Below, one piece after another: positions 27,341-35,868 of a stretch of 64,000 nucleotides of DNA. A model generated the notes under the pieces. It saw only the letters and a program-made list of their open reading frames with translations, did no database searches and had not been told where the DNA came from. A program made the translations under genes and the position numbers. Position 1 is the stretch's first letter. Every line of letters begins with the position of its first letter. Origin of the DNA: Pseudomonas koreensis (GTDB lineage: Bacteria; Pseudomonadota; Gammaproteobacteria; Pseudomonadales; Pseudomonadaceae); the NCBI RefSeq assembly GCF_012986595.1, contig NZ_JAAQYM010000003.1, positions 682,001 to 746,000 of the forward strand. Direction: 5' to 3'.

Positions 27341-30232
27341 TTATGGTGACGTCTGTCTAAGGCGGATGTTGTCAACTTTCGATTTGGCCTCCCCCAACGA
27401 AATAATGATTGAAGGAGAGGGTCTAGTATTAAGGTAACCCAAGATAAAACGTGTCCATTCGTTTTTTGATCTCAGAAGTATTGAAACGCTCTCGGGGAAA
27501 ACTTCATTAACAGTTAACCACACGTCGTTAGGTATGTAGTAATCAAAACTCAATTCAAAGCCAACGTTGGTTTTAAGTCCGTCAAATTTTTTATCAATAC
27601 TAATCCATGTTTGCACAGGCTCTAGATAATATTCTCCATTTTCTTCAGTTATCTTGCTTGGCCTACTACGCACGTTCCAATCATTAAATTCATAATCTGT
27701 AAACGTTGTTAAATCATCGAATAACGTGTGGATTTTATAAGCTCTCAGCGGGCAAGCAACCGCATCCGCAAGCGTTGCCGCCTGAAACAACCCAACTTTC
27801 AAAACAATACTGACGGTAGAACTCTCACCGCACTCGCGTAGCCAGTGTACCGCCGCCGGCACTGCCAATCCGATGATTTGATTGTTGGCCACTCCCACAA
27901 GATGATCAAGTGTACGGGTTGTTCCATCCGTTCGGGTTTCGATATAACTCACCCACACGGGAGCGCCGTATTGCTGGAACGGCCATTGAGCGCAAAGTAC
28001 TTGGGTTGCATCTTTGATTTGACCGATGTTCAGCGATTCACCGTCGAAACCTTCCAGCTTCGGCGTCGGCAAGTCACTCAGTGTGCCGATCTGTAATTGT
28101 AAAACTTCCGAAGGCAATGGGCCGCTGGCCCGCACCACGTCATATCGCACACTCACGCTCTTGCCGATATTGGCACCGGTGATCGACGCGGCAATCGGGA
28201 AGTCGATGTAAGCCTGCCCCTGCACATAGCGCCGTTCCGGGCGCACCGAGCCTTCGCCAGGGCGACCTTCGATGATCAGGTCGATGCCGTCGTTGTTTTG
28301 CATCCCGGTTGTATCGACGCGTACGGTGAAACCGCTCTGATAGGTGTTGGGATCAAGTATTCCGGAGGGAGCCTCCTTTACCTGGGGCGCTGCCCATTTG
28401 GGCTGGGCGACCCCGATGCTCAAGGTGCGCACCAGGGAATAGCGCAGGGGTTGGCCTGCACGCTTGACGTAGTAATCGAGGTTCACTGTGCCATTGCGGT
28501 TGGCTTCGGCGTACGACGGGTCCACCTGGAAAGGCACCGGATAGCCTGCGGTATGCGAATTGAGTGGCACCTCATACAGCGGATGCGCGCCACTGATCGA
28601 GCCCACCCAGCGCAGGCCTACGGTATCGCCGGCAAGGGTGCCGGTAAACGGCGCGATGATGTCGACTCCCCCTGGCACATTCTCCGGAAGCAGAACGTCA
28701 TCGGGCGCCTGAGGCACTTCCGGTTTGGGTAAATCTGCCTGCGCCTCACCGACAGTCAGATTCAACGGCAACGAGTCGCGAACGCTGCTGAGCATGATGT
28801 CGTCATTGGCCACGGTGTAATGCACCTTCACCGTGCCGCCGTTTAACGGGGTGATTTCGCTGTTCGGCACGGTGCGTTCGATGGGGGTGCCTTCCGCTTC
28901 ATTGGAGACAATGACCCGGATCTCGAAATAGGTCCGGCCGCCACCCGGGGCGGTGCCTTCCCAGCGAAAGATGATCAAATCACCCGGGTGGCGCCCTGGG
29001 TAGTACGGCACCGAGATCGTGGCTTGCTGCGCATTGGCAGGCAGTTGTCCGGCGGAGGCCTCCAGAACCCGAGGCGGCTGCAGTTGGCTGATGTCACCTT
29101 CGACGATGACCGTGGCGTTTTTTGAAGGCCGATCCGGGTTGCCGGGGCTTTTCAGCACATAGGAAGCCGTAGCGCGGCCCTTGGCAATGGCCCTGACTTT
29201 GGCGTTGGGCACCATGAAACTGACGGCGATCCCCGGGCGGGTGACGGTCAGCTCTATCGGCCCGTGAATCACTTGCGAGCCTTCAGCCGGCGTACCAACC
29301 CAAGTGGCGAGCACCTTGTCATTCACCTTGAAATCGCCGCTTGGGGTGTTGATGACCACCTCGACGTCGTTCTCGCCCAGTTCGTCGAGGTGGATGACGT
29401 CCGTAAGGGGGTTTGCCTCAATGACGATGGGGGCTTCGAGGCGATTTTGTTGGAGGTCCACCAGTACCTGGATGACCGCAGACCACGGAGAGCGCGGATC
29501 GGGATAATTGTTGACTTCGTCGATGACCTGATACTGCAGCGAGAGCTTGTCGTTGTCGCCAGCCTGTTCAATGTGGGCTTCATCGACCATCACGATCAAC
29601 GGGTGGTTGGCCGGGTCATTGGCCTGCTCTTGGGTGACAACGACAAGAATCCTGACGGGGCCCCAAAAGAAGTGAATCCGGTCACGCACCCGCATGAAGG
29701 GATAAGGCTCGATGGTAACGGGCACGCCTGCCTTGGCTTCGTCCGGGCCTACGCCCTTGTCGATGATGGCTTGTGGGATCGAAAAGCGCAGGTGCGAATG
29801 TCCGGGTTCATTGAGATCGTCATCGTAGCCCCCGGGTCGATCGAGCTTGACCAGCAGCTTGAGTCTGGGGGTGGATTCTTCCGGTGCTTGGCTGACGCGC
29901 CTGACGATGTAAAACAAGTCGTCAACATCACCGTTGATGATATGCCCGGCGTCGATAAAACCGCGTACCGGTTTGTTTTCCTCGCCATCTTTGATGACTA
30001 CCGTGAAAATCGGAGCTGATTCGTTGCCCCAGTAAAAGTCTACGGCGTCGTTAGGAGCCATGTTCAGCCAAGGGCTGATCTCATAGGCCAGCCCCCCCTC
30101 GATGGCCGCCGCCCGGATACCGCCGTCATAGCCCACCACGGGGGTCGTCCAGTTGGGGAGGATCGGCGGACGGAGTGCAAACGGGGTAATGGGTTGCGAC
30201 TGTGTTTCGTCAGTCAGGTTGCGCGTGTTCAT
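27341..30232 (-). CDS. Large tandem beta-sandwich repeat protein with C-terminal jelly-roll-like domain
   Basis: 963 residues, function not recognised. From about residue 30 to 850 it is built of repeats of roughly 100-130 residues, each with a pattern like P-x-V-x-E-A ... GD-x-(V/I)-x-(L/F)-x-W-x-G ... V-x-Y-x-V. This suggests Ig-like or other beta-sandwich modules. The last 115 residues (from LFDDLTTFTDYEFNDWNVRS to KVDNIRLRQ) look like a carbohydrate-binding-type jelly roll, judging by the closing VDNIRL strand. No Sec signal peptide, lipobox or obvious LPXTG or autotransporter anchor is seen. DNA for the C-terminal part (about 27341-27950) is visibly richer in A+T than the rest, hinting at module exchange. 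Start ATG at 30232 follows GGAG. The DUF6124 gene lies just upstream on the same strand. Adhesin or secreted effector are guesses. Confidence 0.7.
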   Translation of the reverse strand: MNTRNLTDETQSQPITPFALRPPILPNWTTPVVGYDGGIRAAAIEGGLAYEISPWLNMAPNDAVDFYWGNESAPIFTVVIKDGEENKPVRGFIDAGHIINGDVDDLFYIVRRVSQAPEESTPRLKLLVKLDRPGGYDDDLNEPGHSHLRFSIPQAIIDKGVGPDEAKAGVPVTIEPYPFMRVRDRIHFFWGPVRILVVVTQEQANDPANHPLIVMVDEAHIEQAGDNDKLSLQYQVIDEVNNYPDPRSPWSAVIQVLVDLQQNRLEAPIVIEANPLTDVIHLDELGENDVEVVINTPSGDFKVNDKVLATWVGTPAEGSQVIHGPIELTVTRPGIAVSFMVPNAKVRAIAKGRATASYVLKSPGNPDRPSKNATVIVEGDISQLQPPRVLEASAGQLPANAQQATISVPYYPGRHPGDLIIFRWEGTAPGGGRTYFEIRVIVSNEAEGTPIERTVPNSEITPLNGGTVKVHYTVANDDIMLSSVRDSLPLNLTVGEAQADLPKPEVPQAPDDVLLPENVPGGVDIIAPFTGTLAGDTVGLRWVGSISGAHPLYEVPLNSHTAGYPVPFQVDPSYAEANRNGTVNLDYYVKRAGQPLRYSLVRTLSIGVAQPKWAAPQVKEAPSGILDPNTYQSGFTVRVDTTGMQNNDGIDLIIEGRPGEGSVRPERRYVQGQAYIDFPIAASITGANIGKSVSVRYDVVRASGPLPSEVLQLQIGTLSDLPTPKLEGFDGESLNIGQIKDATQVLCAQWPFQQYGAPVWVSYIETRTDGTTRTLDHLVGVANNQIIGLAVPAAVHWLRECGESSTVSIVLKVGLFQAATLADAVACPLRAYKIHTLFDDLTTFTDYEFNDWNVRSRPSKITEENGEYYLEPVQTWISIDKKFDGLKTNVGFELSFDYYIPNDVWLTVNEVFPESVSILLRSKNEWTRFILGYLNTRPSPSIIISLGEAKSKVDNIRLRQTSP

Positions 30233-30294
30233 GGGAAGCTCCGGATCGCACAGGTGAGGGGCAAGGAGCTATCACACAGGAAATTCGCAAGGTT

Positions 30295-30320
30295 GCCACC
30301 TGTCAGGTCTGACAGGTGGC
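30295..30320. repeat. Perfect hairpin between the DUF6124 gene and the repeat-protein gene
   Basis: GCCACCTGTCA (30295-30305) and TGACAGGTGGC (30310-30320) pair perfectly around four bases, without a T-tract. It may reduce transcription of the downstream large gene or stabilise the DUF6124 transcript end. Confidence 0.65.
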
Positions 30321-30336
30321 GACGAGTGGTTTGCCT

Positions 30337-30702
30337 TTAGGAGATGGGCGCGAGGTTATCCAGCACCCGGTTCACGGCCAGTTCGCCCAGCATGATCACC
30401 TGCTGAATGCCGAGGAGAGAATTGCGCTGCGGCCCGTCGATGAACCCGGCCAGATCACTGGCCATGATGCTTGCCGACGCCAGTGATTCGCAGGCATGCA
30501 CCAAAAGGGTTTCGTTATCGACGGCGGGATCAATGAGGAAAATGGTGCTGGGTTTGCGCGCGGGTTCGGCGCTTTTCCGGAGCTTGGGGTCGAGGTAGAA
30601 ACCGATGGCCCGGTCGGCCGCCTCTTTCATGCGTTGCGCTTCGTTGGCGGAGTTATGGGGTGCCGGCTCGGTGTCCGGTGGATTCGGTGTCACTTTGAAC
30701 AT
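30337..30702 (-). CDS. DUF6124 family protein
   Basis: 121-residue protein of a family abundant and apparently confined to Pseudomonas. Its typical features are the opening MFKVTPNPPDT, the stretch PRKPSTIFLIDPAVDNETLLVHACESLASAS (here with ARKPS), and the ending IMLGELAVNRVLD. Function unknown; mostly helical, no signal peptide. The ATG at 30702 follows AGAGGT. It is immediately upstream of the large repeat protein on the same strand, 104 bases apart with a strong hairpin between. Confidence 0.75.
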   Translation of the reverse strand: MFKVTPNPPDTEPAPHNSANEAQRMKEAADRAIGFYLDPKLRKSAEPARKPSTIFLIDPAVDNETLLVHACESLASASIMASDLAGFIDGPQRNSLLGIQQVIMLGELAVNRVLDNLAPIS

Positions 30703-31087
30703 TGGCTCTAACCTCTCTTCAGAGTAAGGCTGCAACCAATCCGCTGCTAAACGATCAGGGTGGCAGCTGTGCGCAGGTTAGCAGACCGACGAGCCAAGCA
30801 ATCGGCGCACCCGAAGGTGCCCTGCGCACAGCCACCATCAAGTGCAGGAATCAAATCCCTGACTGATAGAGGCCTGTACGGCTCAACTCGACGAGCTGCT
30901 AAACCCGATCACTGATGGGCAGTGATGGAGCCAAATTACGCAGCAAGTCCAAGGCGCACAAGCCGGCGGATTCTGGCGTAGCCGTAGGCAACGGCGCAAG
31001 GATTTGTAGCCTCCCGGACGTAACACGACGTGTGGTTAAACATCCCGGAAAATTCGTGTGTAACCCCTTCAAAACATCACCGAAAAC

Positions 31088-31181
31088 CCTGTGGGAGCTG
31101 GCTTGCCAGCGATAGCGGCGTGTCAGGCAACATCAATGTTGGCAGTGCTGTGGTCATCGCTGGCAAGCCTGCTCCCACAGG
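31088..31181. repeat. REPIN, TGTGGGAGC class
   Basis: 26-bp arms, CCTGTGGGAGCTGGCTTGCC type (31088-31113), facing their near-perfect complement (31156-31181), with 42 bases between. One of four TGTGGGAGC/TGTAGGAGT class elements in the window. Confidence 0.82.
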
Positions 31182-31201
31182 GTTTCGTGGCGGTTGTGCA
31201 C

Positions 31202-31227
31202 GTCATGAATAAACCCATTTTCATGAC
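31202..31227. promoter_or_regulatory. Palindromic operator-like site upstream of the phosphate transporter
   Basis: GTCATGAA, 10 bases, TTCATGAC: a perfect 8-bp inverted repeat about 140 bases before the Na/Pi transporter start. GTCAT resembles half of a Pho box, but the arrangement is inverted rather than tandem, so the regulator is unknown. Confidence 0.35.
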
Positions 31228-31366
31228 ACTTTTATTTCAATCAGCACTTTAGCTGTGCAATGCTGGCGCCCTGACCGTTAGCCAACTACAGCTTAAGTAC
31301 AAGACGTAGAAACCGCGCGGTACCGTCCACTTGCTCCTCTGGGGCGCTGAAATACAGGGGGTCTGC

Positions 31367-33025
31367 ATGCTCACCCTGCTCAATTTGCTTTCTGCCGTGA
31401 CCCTGCTGATCTGGGGCACGCACATCGTCCGAACCGGCATCCTGCGGGTGTACGGCACCAACCTGCGCCATGTCATTGGCCAGAACATGTCCAAGCGCTG
31501 GCTCGCGTTCGTCGCCGGCATCGTCGTGACTGCGATGGTGCAGAGCAGCAACGCCACCGCCATGCTTGTCACTTCTTTTGTCGGTCAGGGCCTGATGGCG
31601 CTGACCCCGGCGCTGGCGACCATGCTGGGCGCCGACGTCGGTACCGCGCTGATGGCGCGGGTGCTGACCTTTGACCTGTCGTGGCTGTCGCCGCTGCTGA
31701 TTTTTCTCGGGGTGATTTTCTTTCTGTCGCGCAAACAGACGCGGCTCGGGCAGATGGGCCGGGTCAGCATCGGTCTGGGCCTGATCATTCTCGCGCTGCA
31801 ACTGATCGTCGAAGCCGCCGCACCGATTACCCACGCCCAAGGGGTGAAGGTGATCTTTGCTTCACTGACCGGCGACATCCTCCTCGACGCCCTGGTAGGC
31901 GCGCTGTTCGCGATGATTTCCTATTCCAGCCTCGCCGCCGTGCTGCTGACCGCGACGCTGGCCGGCGCCAGCGTGATCAGCCTGCCGGTGGCGATCGGTC
32001 TGGTGATCGGCGCCAACATCGGCAGCGGCGTGCTGGCGTTCATGAGCACCAGCATGCAGAACGCCGCCGGGCGGCAAGTAGCGCTGGGCAGCCTGTTGTA
32101 CAAACTGATTGGGCTGTTGCTGATCATTCCGGTGCTCGATCCGCTGGTGCACTGGATGGACGGCCTGGATTTCAGTCCGCAGGAAATGGTCATCGGCTTC
32201 CACCTGCTCTACAACACGGCGCGCTGCCTGATTCTGTTGCCCAGCGTCTCGCCGATGGCGCGCCTGTGCGCGTGGCTGCTGCCGGAGCGCCCGGAGGTCA
32301 ATGGCACCGCCAAGCCGCGTCATCTCGATGCGACGGCGTTGGTCACCCCAAGCCTGGCGCTGGCCAACGCCGCCCGCGAGACCCTGCGCATGGGCGATCT
32401 GATCGACAACATGCTCGACGCCACCCTCGATGTGCTGCGCGGCAAACAGACCGCCGTCACCCAGGAGATGCGCCGTCTGACCGATGACGTCGAGGCGCTG
32501 TACAGCGCGATCAAGCTGTACCTGGCGCAAATGCCCCGCGAGGACCTTGGCGAGCAGGACAGTCGGCGCTGGGCGGAGACCATCGAGCTGGCGATCAACC
32601 TGAAATTGGCCAGCGACCTGATCGAACGCATGTTGCGCAAGGTGCAGCAGCAGAAAACCTCACAACGGCGCTCGTTCTCCGAGGACGGACTGGAGGAACT
32701 GGCCGGGCTGCATCAGCAACTGATCGCCAACCTGCGCTTGGGGCTGTCGGTGTTTCTCAGCGGCGACAAGGAAAGCGCCCGGCAGTTGCTGCGTGAAAAA
32801 CGTCGCTTCCGCGCACAGGAACGCCGTTTGGCCCATGCCCATGTCAGCCGTTTGCAACGTAAGATCGTGCAGAGTCTGGAAACCAGTTCGCTGCATCTGG
32901 AGCTGATTGCGGATATGAAGCGCTTGAATTCGCTGTTTTGCAGCAGTGCTTACGTGGTGCTGGAAACGGCGGACACCGGGGCGCTGGAAGCGGATGATAT
33001 TGCCGACATTACGCATTCACCTTGA
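31367..33025 (+). CDS. Na+/phosphate cotransporter family protein (NptA-like) with PhoU-like tail
   Basis: 552-residue inner-membrane protein. Residues 1-310 carry two Na/Pi-cotransporter repeats with the family QSS motifs (AMVQSSNATAMLVTSF and ISYSSLAAVLLT) and several transmembrane segments. Residues about 330-550 are helical and PhoU-like, and probably cytoplasmic. It should move inorganic phosphate with sodium, in either direction. The ATG at 31367 follows AGGGG and is preferred over an in-frame start at 31331. Confidence 0.88.
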   Translation: MLTLLNLLSAVTLLIWGTHIVRTGILRVYGTNLRHVIGQNMSKRWLAFVAGIVVTAMVQSSNATAMLVTSFVGQGLMALTPALATMLGADVGTALMARVLTFDLSWLSPLLIFLGVIFFLSRKQTRLGQMGRVSIGLGLIILALQLIVEAAAPITHAQGVKVIFASLTGDILLDALVGALFAMISYSSLAAVLLTATLAGASVISLPVAIGLVIGANIGSGVLAFMSTSMQNAAGRQVALGSLLYKLIGLLLIIPVLDPLVHWMDGLDFSPQEMVIGFHLLYNTARCLILLPSVSPMARLCAWLLPERPEVNGTAKPRHLDATALVTPSLALANAARETLRMGDLIDNMLDATLDVLRGKQTAVTQEMRRLTDDVEALYSAIKLYLAQMPREDLGEQDSRRWAETIELAINLKLASDLIERMLRKVQQQKTSQRRSFSEDGLEELAGLHQQLIANLRLGLSVFLSGDKESARQLLREKRRFRAQERRLAHAHVSRLQRKIVQSLETSSLHLELIADMKRLNSLFCSSAYVVLETADTGALEADDIADITHSP

Positions 33026-33076
33026 ACGTCTGCGGCTGGGGTCAGTCAGTAACTCAGAGTTCAGCCTCAAGGACGT

Positions 33077-33151
33077 CATCGCTGGCAAGCCAGCTCCCAC
33101 AGGGTTTTGTGAATGCCGCCAATCCTTGTGGGAGCTGGCTTGCTAGCGATG
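33077..33151. repeat. REPIN, TGTGGGAGC class
   Basis: 25-bp arms (33077-33101 CATCGCTGGCAAGCCAGCTC type; 33127-33151) with one mismatch, separated by 25 bases, in the 177-base gap between the Na/Pi transporter and the peptidase gene. Confidence 0.82.
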
Positions 33152-33202
33152 AGGGCCTGACTGACGACACGGATCTCCAAATCAGCCGTATGGAAGCCTG
33201 TT

Positions 33203-34594
33203 ATGCGTTGCCTGTTGTTCGCCTGTCTGTTGCTCGGTTCCCTGCCCGCCTTTGCCGTTGATCGCTTTCAGGTCGAAGGCTATGCGCTGCCCAACGGTTT
33301 GCAACTGTTGCTCAAGCCCGGCACCGAACGCGGGCATGTGGCGATTCGTCTGGTGGTGGGCGTCGGTCTCGACGATTTCGACTGCGATGAAAAAGAGCTG
33401 CCGCACCTGCTCGAGCACCTGCTGTTCAGCGGCGTCGACGCCACCGGCGAAGGCGGCCTCGAGGAGCGCATGCAGGCGCTGGGCGGTGAGTGGAACGCGT
33501 TCACCAGCAACGCCGACACCACGTTCGTCATCGAAGCCCCGGCGAAGAACCAGCGCAAGGTGCTCGACCTGCTGCTCGGCCTGCTGACCCAGACCCGTAT
33601 CGACGACAACGCGATCAACGCCGCCAAGCGCGTGGTCGAGCGCGAGGACGGCGGCCATTACACGCGCCTGCAACGCTTCCTCGACCGGCAGGATCTGGGC
33701 CACACCGCGAGCAATCAACTGGCGGTGGAACTGGGCCTGAAATGCCCGCAACGGGCCGAAGTCGGTCACCTGACCCAGCAACAACTGGAGCAGGTGCGCA
33801 AGACCTGGTACGCGCCGAACAACATGACCCTGATCGTCGTCGGCGAGCTCGACAAACTGCTGCCGGCCTATCTGGAACGCACCTGGGGTGCGCTCGAAGC
33901 GGTGGACCCGGCCGAGCACCGTGAGCTGCCGGACATCCGCACCAGCGCCGCCCATGAACGCACCCTCACCCGCGGCTTCATCGGCGACAGTGCCAAGTTG
34001 CACTGGCTGGTGCCGGAGCCGATGCTCGACGATCAGTACGACGAGACGTTCGACATCCTCAAGGACTACCTCGACTGGGCGCTGTACCGGCAGATTCGTC
34101 TGAACCACGGCTTGTCCTATGGGCCATGGGCCGAGCGTGAAGTGTTTGGCGGGGTCGGCTTCATGAGCCTCAATGCCGACGTGGATCGCGATGACCTCGC
34201 CGAAGCCAAGCAGGTGCTGGAAGACCTCAAGGCTGACTTGCTGAAAAACGGCCTCGACCCCGACACCTTCGCCCGGATCAAACAGGCGGCCATCGCCCAC
34301 CAGGCCTGGGCTGTGCAAGGCAACAGCGCGATGGCGGATTACTACTGGAGCGCGCTGGGCGACTACGAGGACGGGCGCTTTGCCAACCCGGCCCGCGAGC
34401 TGCAGGGCGTGACCCTGGAAACGGCGAACAAGGCCATGCGCGAATTGCTGTTGCAGCCGGGGTATCTGCGGATCGAGAAGCCGTTGCTCAGTGATGATGA
34501 GGTGTTGTGGCTGATTGCCGGTGGTCTGGGCGTGGTGTTGCTGGGGCTGATTGGCTGGCGTTTGCACCGACGCCGAAAACCCGCCGAATATTAA
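33203..34594 (+). CDS. Exported M16-family metallopeptidase with C-terminal membrane anchor
   Basis: 463-residue protein: signal peptide (MRCLLFACLLLGSLPAFA), M16 peptidase domain with the inverted zinc motif H68-L-L-E-H72 and a downstream glutamate ligand in RVVEREDGG (E146 or E148), a second inactive-type M16 half, and a single C-terminal hydrophobic span (VLWLIAGGLGVVLLGLIGW) followed by RRRK. This predicts a periplasm-facing enzyme anchored in the inner membrane. M16 enzymes degrade or process peptides; the substrate is unknown. There is no adjacent second M16 subunit gene, unlike the common paired arrangement. Confidence 0.85.
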   Translation: MRCLLFACLLLGSLPAFAVDRFQVEGYALPNGLQLLLKPGTERGHVAIRLVVGVGLDDFDCDEKELPHLLEHLLFSGVDATGEGGLEERMQALGGEWNAFTSNADTTFVIEAPAKNQRKVLDLLLGLLTQTRIDDNAINAAKRVVEREDGGHYTRLQRFLDRQDLGHTASNQLAVELGLKCPQRAEVGHLTQQQLEQVRKTWYAPNNMTLIVVGELDKLLPAYLERTWGALEAVDPAEHRELPDIRTSAAHERTLTRGFIGDSAKLHWLVPEPMLDDQYDETFDILKDYLDWALYRQIRLNHGLSYGPWAEREVFGGVGFMSLNADVDRDDLAEAKQVLEDLKADLLKNGLDPDTFARIKQAAIAHQAWAVQGNSAMADYYWSALGDYEDGRFANPARELQGVTLETANKAMRELLLQPGYLRIEKPLLSDDEVLWLIAGGLGVVLLGLIGWRLHRRRKPAEY

Positions 34595-34597
34595 CCT

Positions 34598-34686
34598 TGT
34601 AGGAGTGAGCCTGCTCGCGATTGCGTTGTGTCAGCCGCATAAATAGTGGCTGATAGACCGCAATCGCGAGCAGGCTCACTCCTACA
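34598..34686. repeat. REPIN, TGTAGGAGT class with inner hairpin
   Basis: Perfect 28-bp arms (34598-34625 and 34659-34686; TGTAGGAGTGAGCCTGCTCG type). The 33-base centre itself contains TCAGCC...GGCTGA, giving a compound hairpin. It follows the peptidase stop by 3 bases. Confidence 0.86.
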
Positions 34687-34784
34687 GGGAAATGCGATGG
34701 TTTTAAGTGACCGGGAGCCTCGCCACACCGCCGCGCCGGCGGTACTCTGTCGAGGTTTTTTCCTCTCAAGTCGTGAACCGCCAA

Positions 34785-35813
34785 ATGCCAAAAATACCCC
34801 AGATCATCCAGCGCATTTTCGAACTGATTAAGCGCTATCCCGGGGTCATTGCGCTCGGCGGTTTCATCTCCGGGGTCGGCAGTTTCATTCTGGTCGATCG
34901 GCAGCAGGGGCTGGCGAGCTGGATCACCATCATCATGCTGCTCAGCTGGATCTGGCTGATGCTGGAGAACACCCTCACCGGGCTGTTCACCCGCATCTTC
35001 AAACGCGAAATCCCGCAGCCGCTGTTGCGTTACGCGACGCAGATGATCCACCAGGAAAGCCTGTTTTTCGTCCTGCCGTTCTTCTTCATCACCACGACGT
35101 GGAACAGCGGCCAGCTGATCTTCACCGGCCTGCTGTGCATCGCCGCGTTGATCTCGATTGTCGACCCGCTCTACTACAAATGGCTGGCGCCACGGCGCTG
35201 GGCGTTTCTCGCGTTGCACACCCTGACCCTGTTTGCCGCCCTGCTTACCGCGTTGCCGGTGATCATGCACCTGACCACCGCGCAGAGTTTCAAATGGGCG
35301 CTGGGCACGGCGGTGGTGTTGTCGTTCCCGAGCCTGGCGTCGATCTTTCCGATCCGTACCGTGCGCAACGCGCTGGCGATCCTATGCATCACGTTCGGCA
35401 TCGGCGCGGTCGGCTGGACCCTGCGCTCGTGGGTGCCGCCGGCGACGCTGTGGATGACCGACGTGGCGATCAGCACCCAGTTGCAGGACCGTACGCCCGG
35501 CGCGAGCCTGGACGAAGTCAGTGCCGAGCAGATCCGCAACGGCGGCCTCTACGCCTACACCGCAATCAACGCCCCGCGCGGGCTTGATGAGCGGATCTAC
35601 CACGTGTGGCAGTTCAACGGTCAGGAAGTCGACCGCATCGCCCTCGATATCCATGGCGGGCGCAAGGAAGGCTATCGCGCCTGGACGCACAAGCAGAACT
35701 TCCCCGGCAACCCGGTGGGCAAGTGGCAGGTGCGGGTGCTGACTGAAGACGGTCAGGTGATTGGTGTGCTGCGTTTCGAAGTGACGGACAGCACAGCGAT
35801 CAAAGAAAAGTAA
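34785..35813 (+). CDS. Membrane protein, DUF5924 with C-terminal DUF2914
   Basis: 342-residue protein: six or so hydrophobic segments between residues 20 and 230, then a soluble C-terminal domain with IYHVWQFNGQEVDRIALDI and GKWQVRVLTEDGQVIG, typical of DUF2914 and probably periplasmic. No function is known to me for this architecture. ATG at 34785; a GTG at 34773 in frame is a possible alternative. It precedes the Mla-like operon by 55 bases and could be cotranscribed with it. Confidence 0.7.
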   Translation: MPKIPQIIQRIFELIKRYPGVIALGGFISGVGSFILVDRQQGLASWITIIMLLSWIWLMLENTLTGLFTRIFKREIPQPLLRYATQMIHQESLFFVLPFFFITTTWNSGQLIFTGLLCIAALISIVDPLYYKWLAPRRWAFLALHTLTLFAALLTALPVIMHLTTAQSFKWALGTAVVLSFPSLASIFPIRTVRNALAILCITFGIGAVGWTLRSWVPPATLWMTDVAISTQLQDRTPGASLDEVSAEQIRNGGLYAYTAINAPRGLDERIYHVWQFNGQEVDRIALDIHGGRKEGYRAWTHKQNFPGNPVGKWQVRVLTEDGQVIGVLRFEVTDSTAIKEK

Positions 35814-35868
35814 TCCGGTTCGTGCTATTACGTATGCCAGCGTATTTAGCCGAACAAGCACGGAGCTT

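Larger units (their letters stand above)
30703..31366. other. 664-base gene-free region with several inverted repeats
   Basis: No gene recognised. It holds CTGCTAA/TTAGCAG (30744-30750, 30778-30784), GCTGTGCGCAGG/CCTGCGCACAGC (30766-30777, 30821-30832), a GCACC-CGAA-GGTGC hairpin (30807-30820), ATCACTG/CAGTGAT (30908-30926), a REPIN (31088-31181) and GTCATGAA/TTCATGAC (31202-31227). A 66-codon frame at 30915-31115 has no recognisable features and no ribosome-binding site. Confidence 0.5.

Noticed and set aside
30840..30870. Possible tRNA T-arm remnant near the DUF6124 gene
   Set aside because: A short GGAATCAAATCC-like stretch is present, but no acceptor stem, D-arm or anticodon arm can be built around it.
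30915..31115. 66-codon plus-strand frame upstream of the Na/Pi transporter
   Set aside because: It runs into a REPIN and has no ribosome-binding site or family match.
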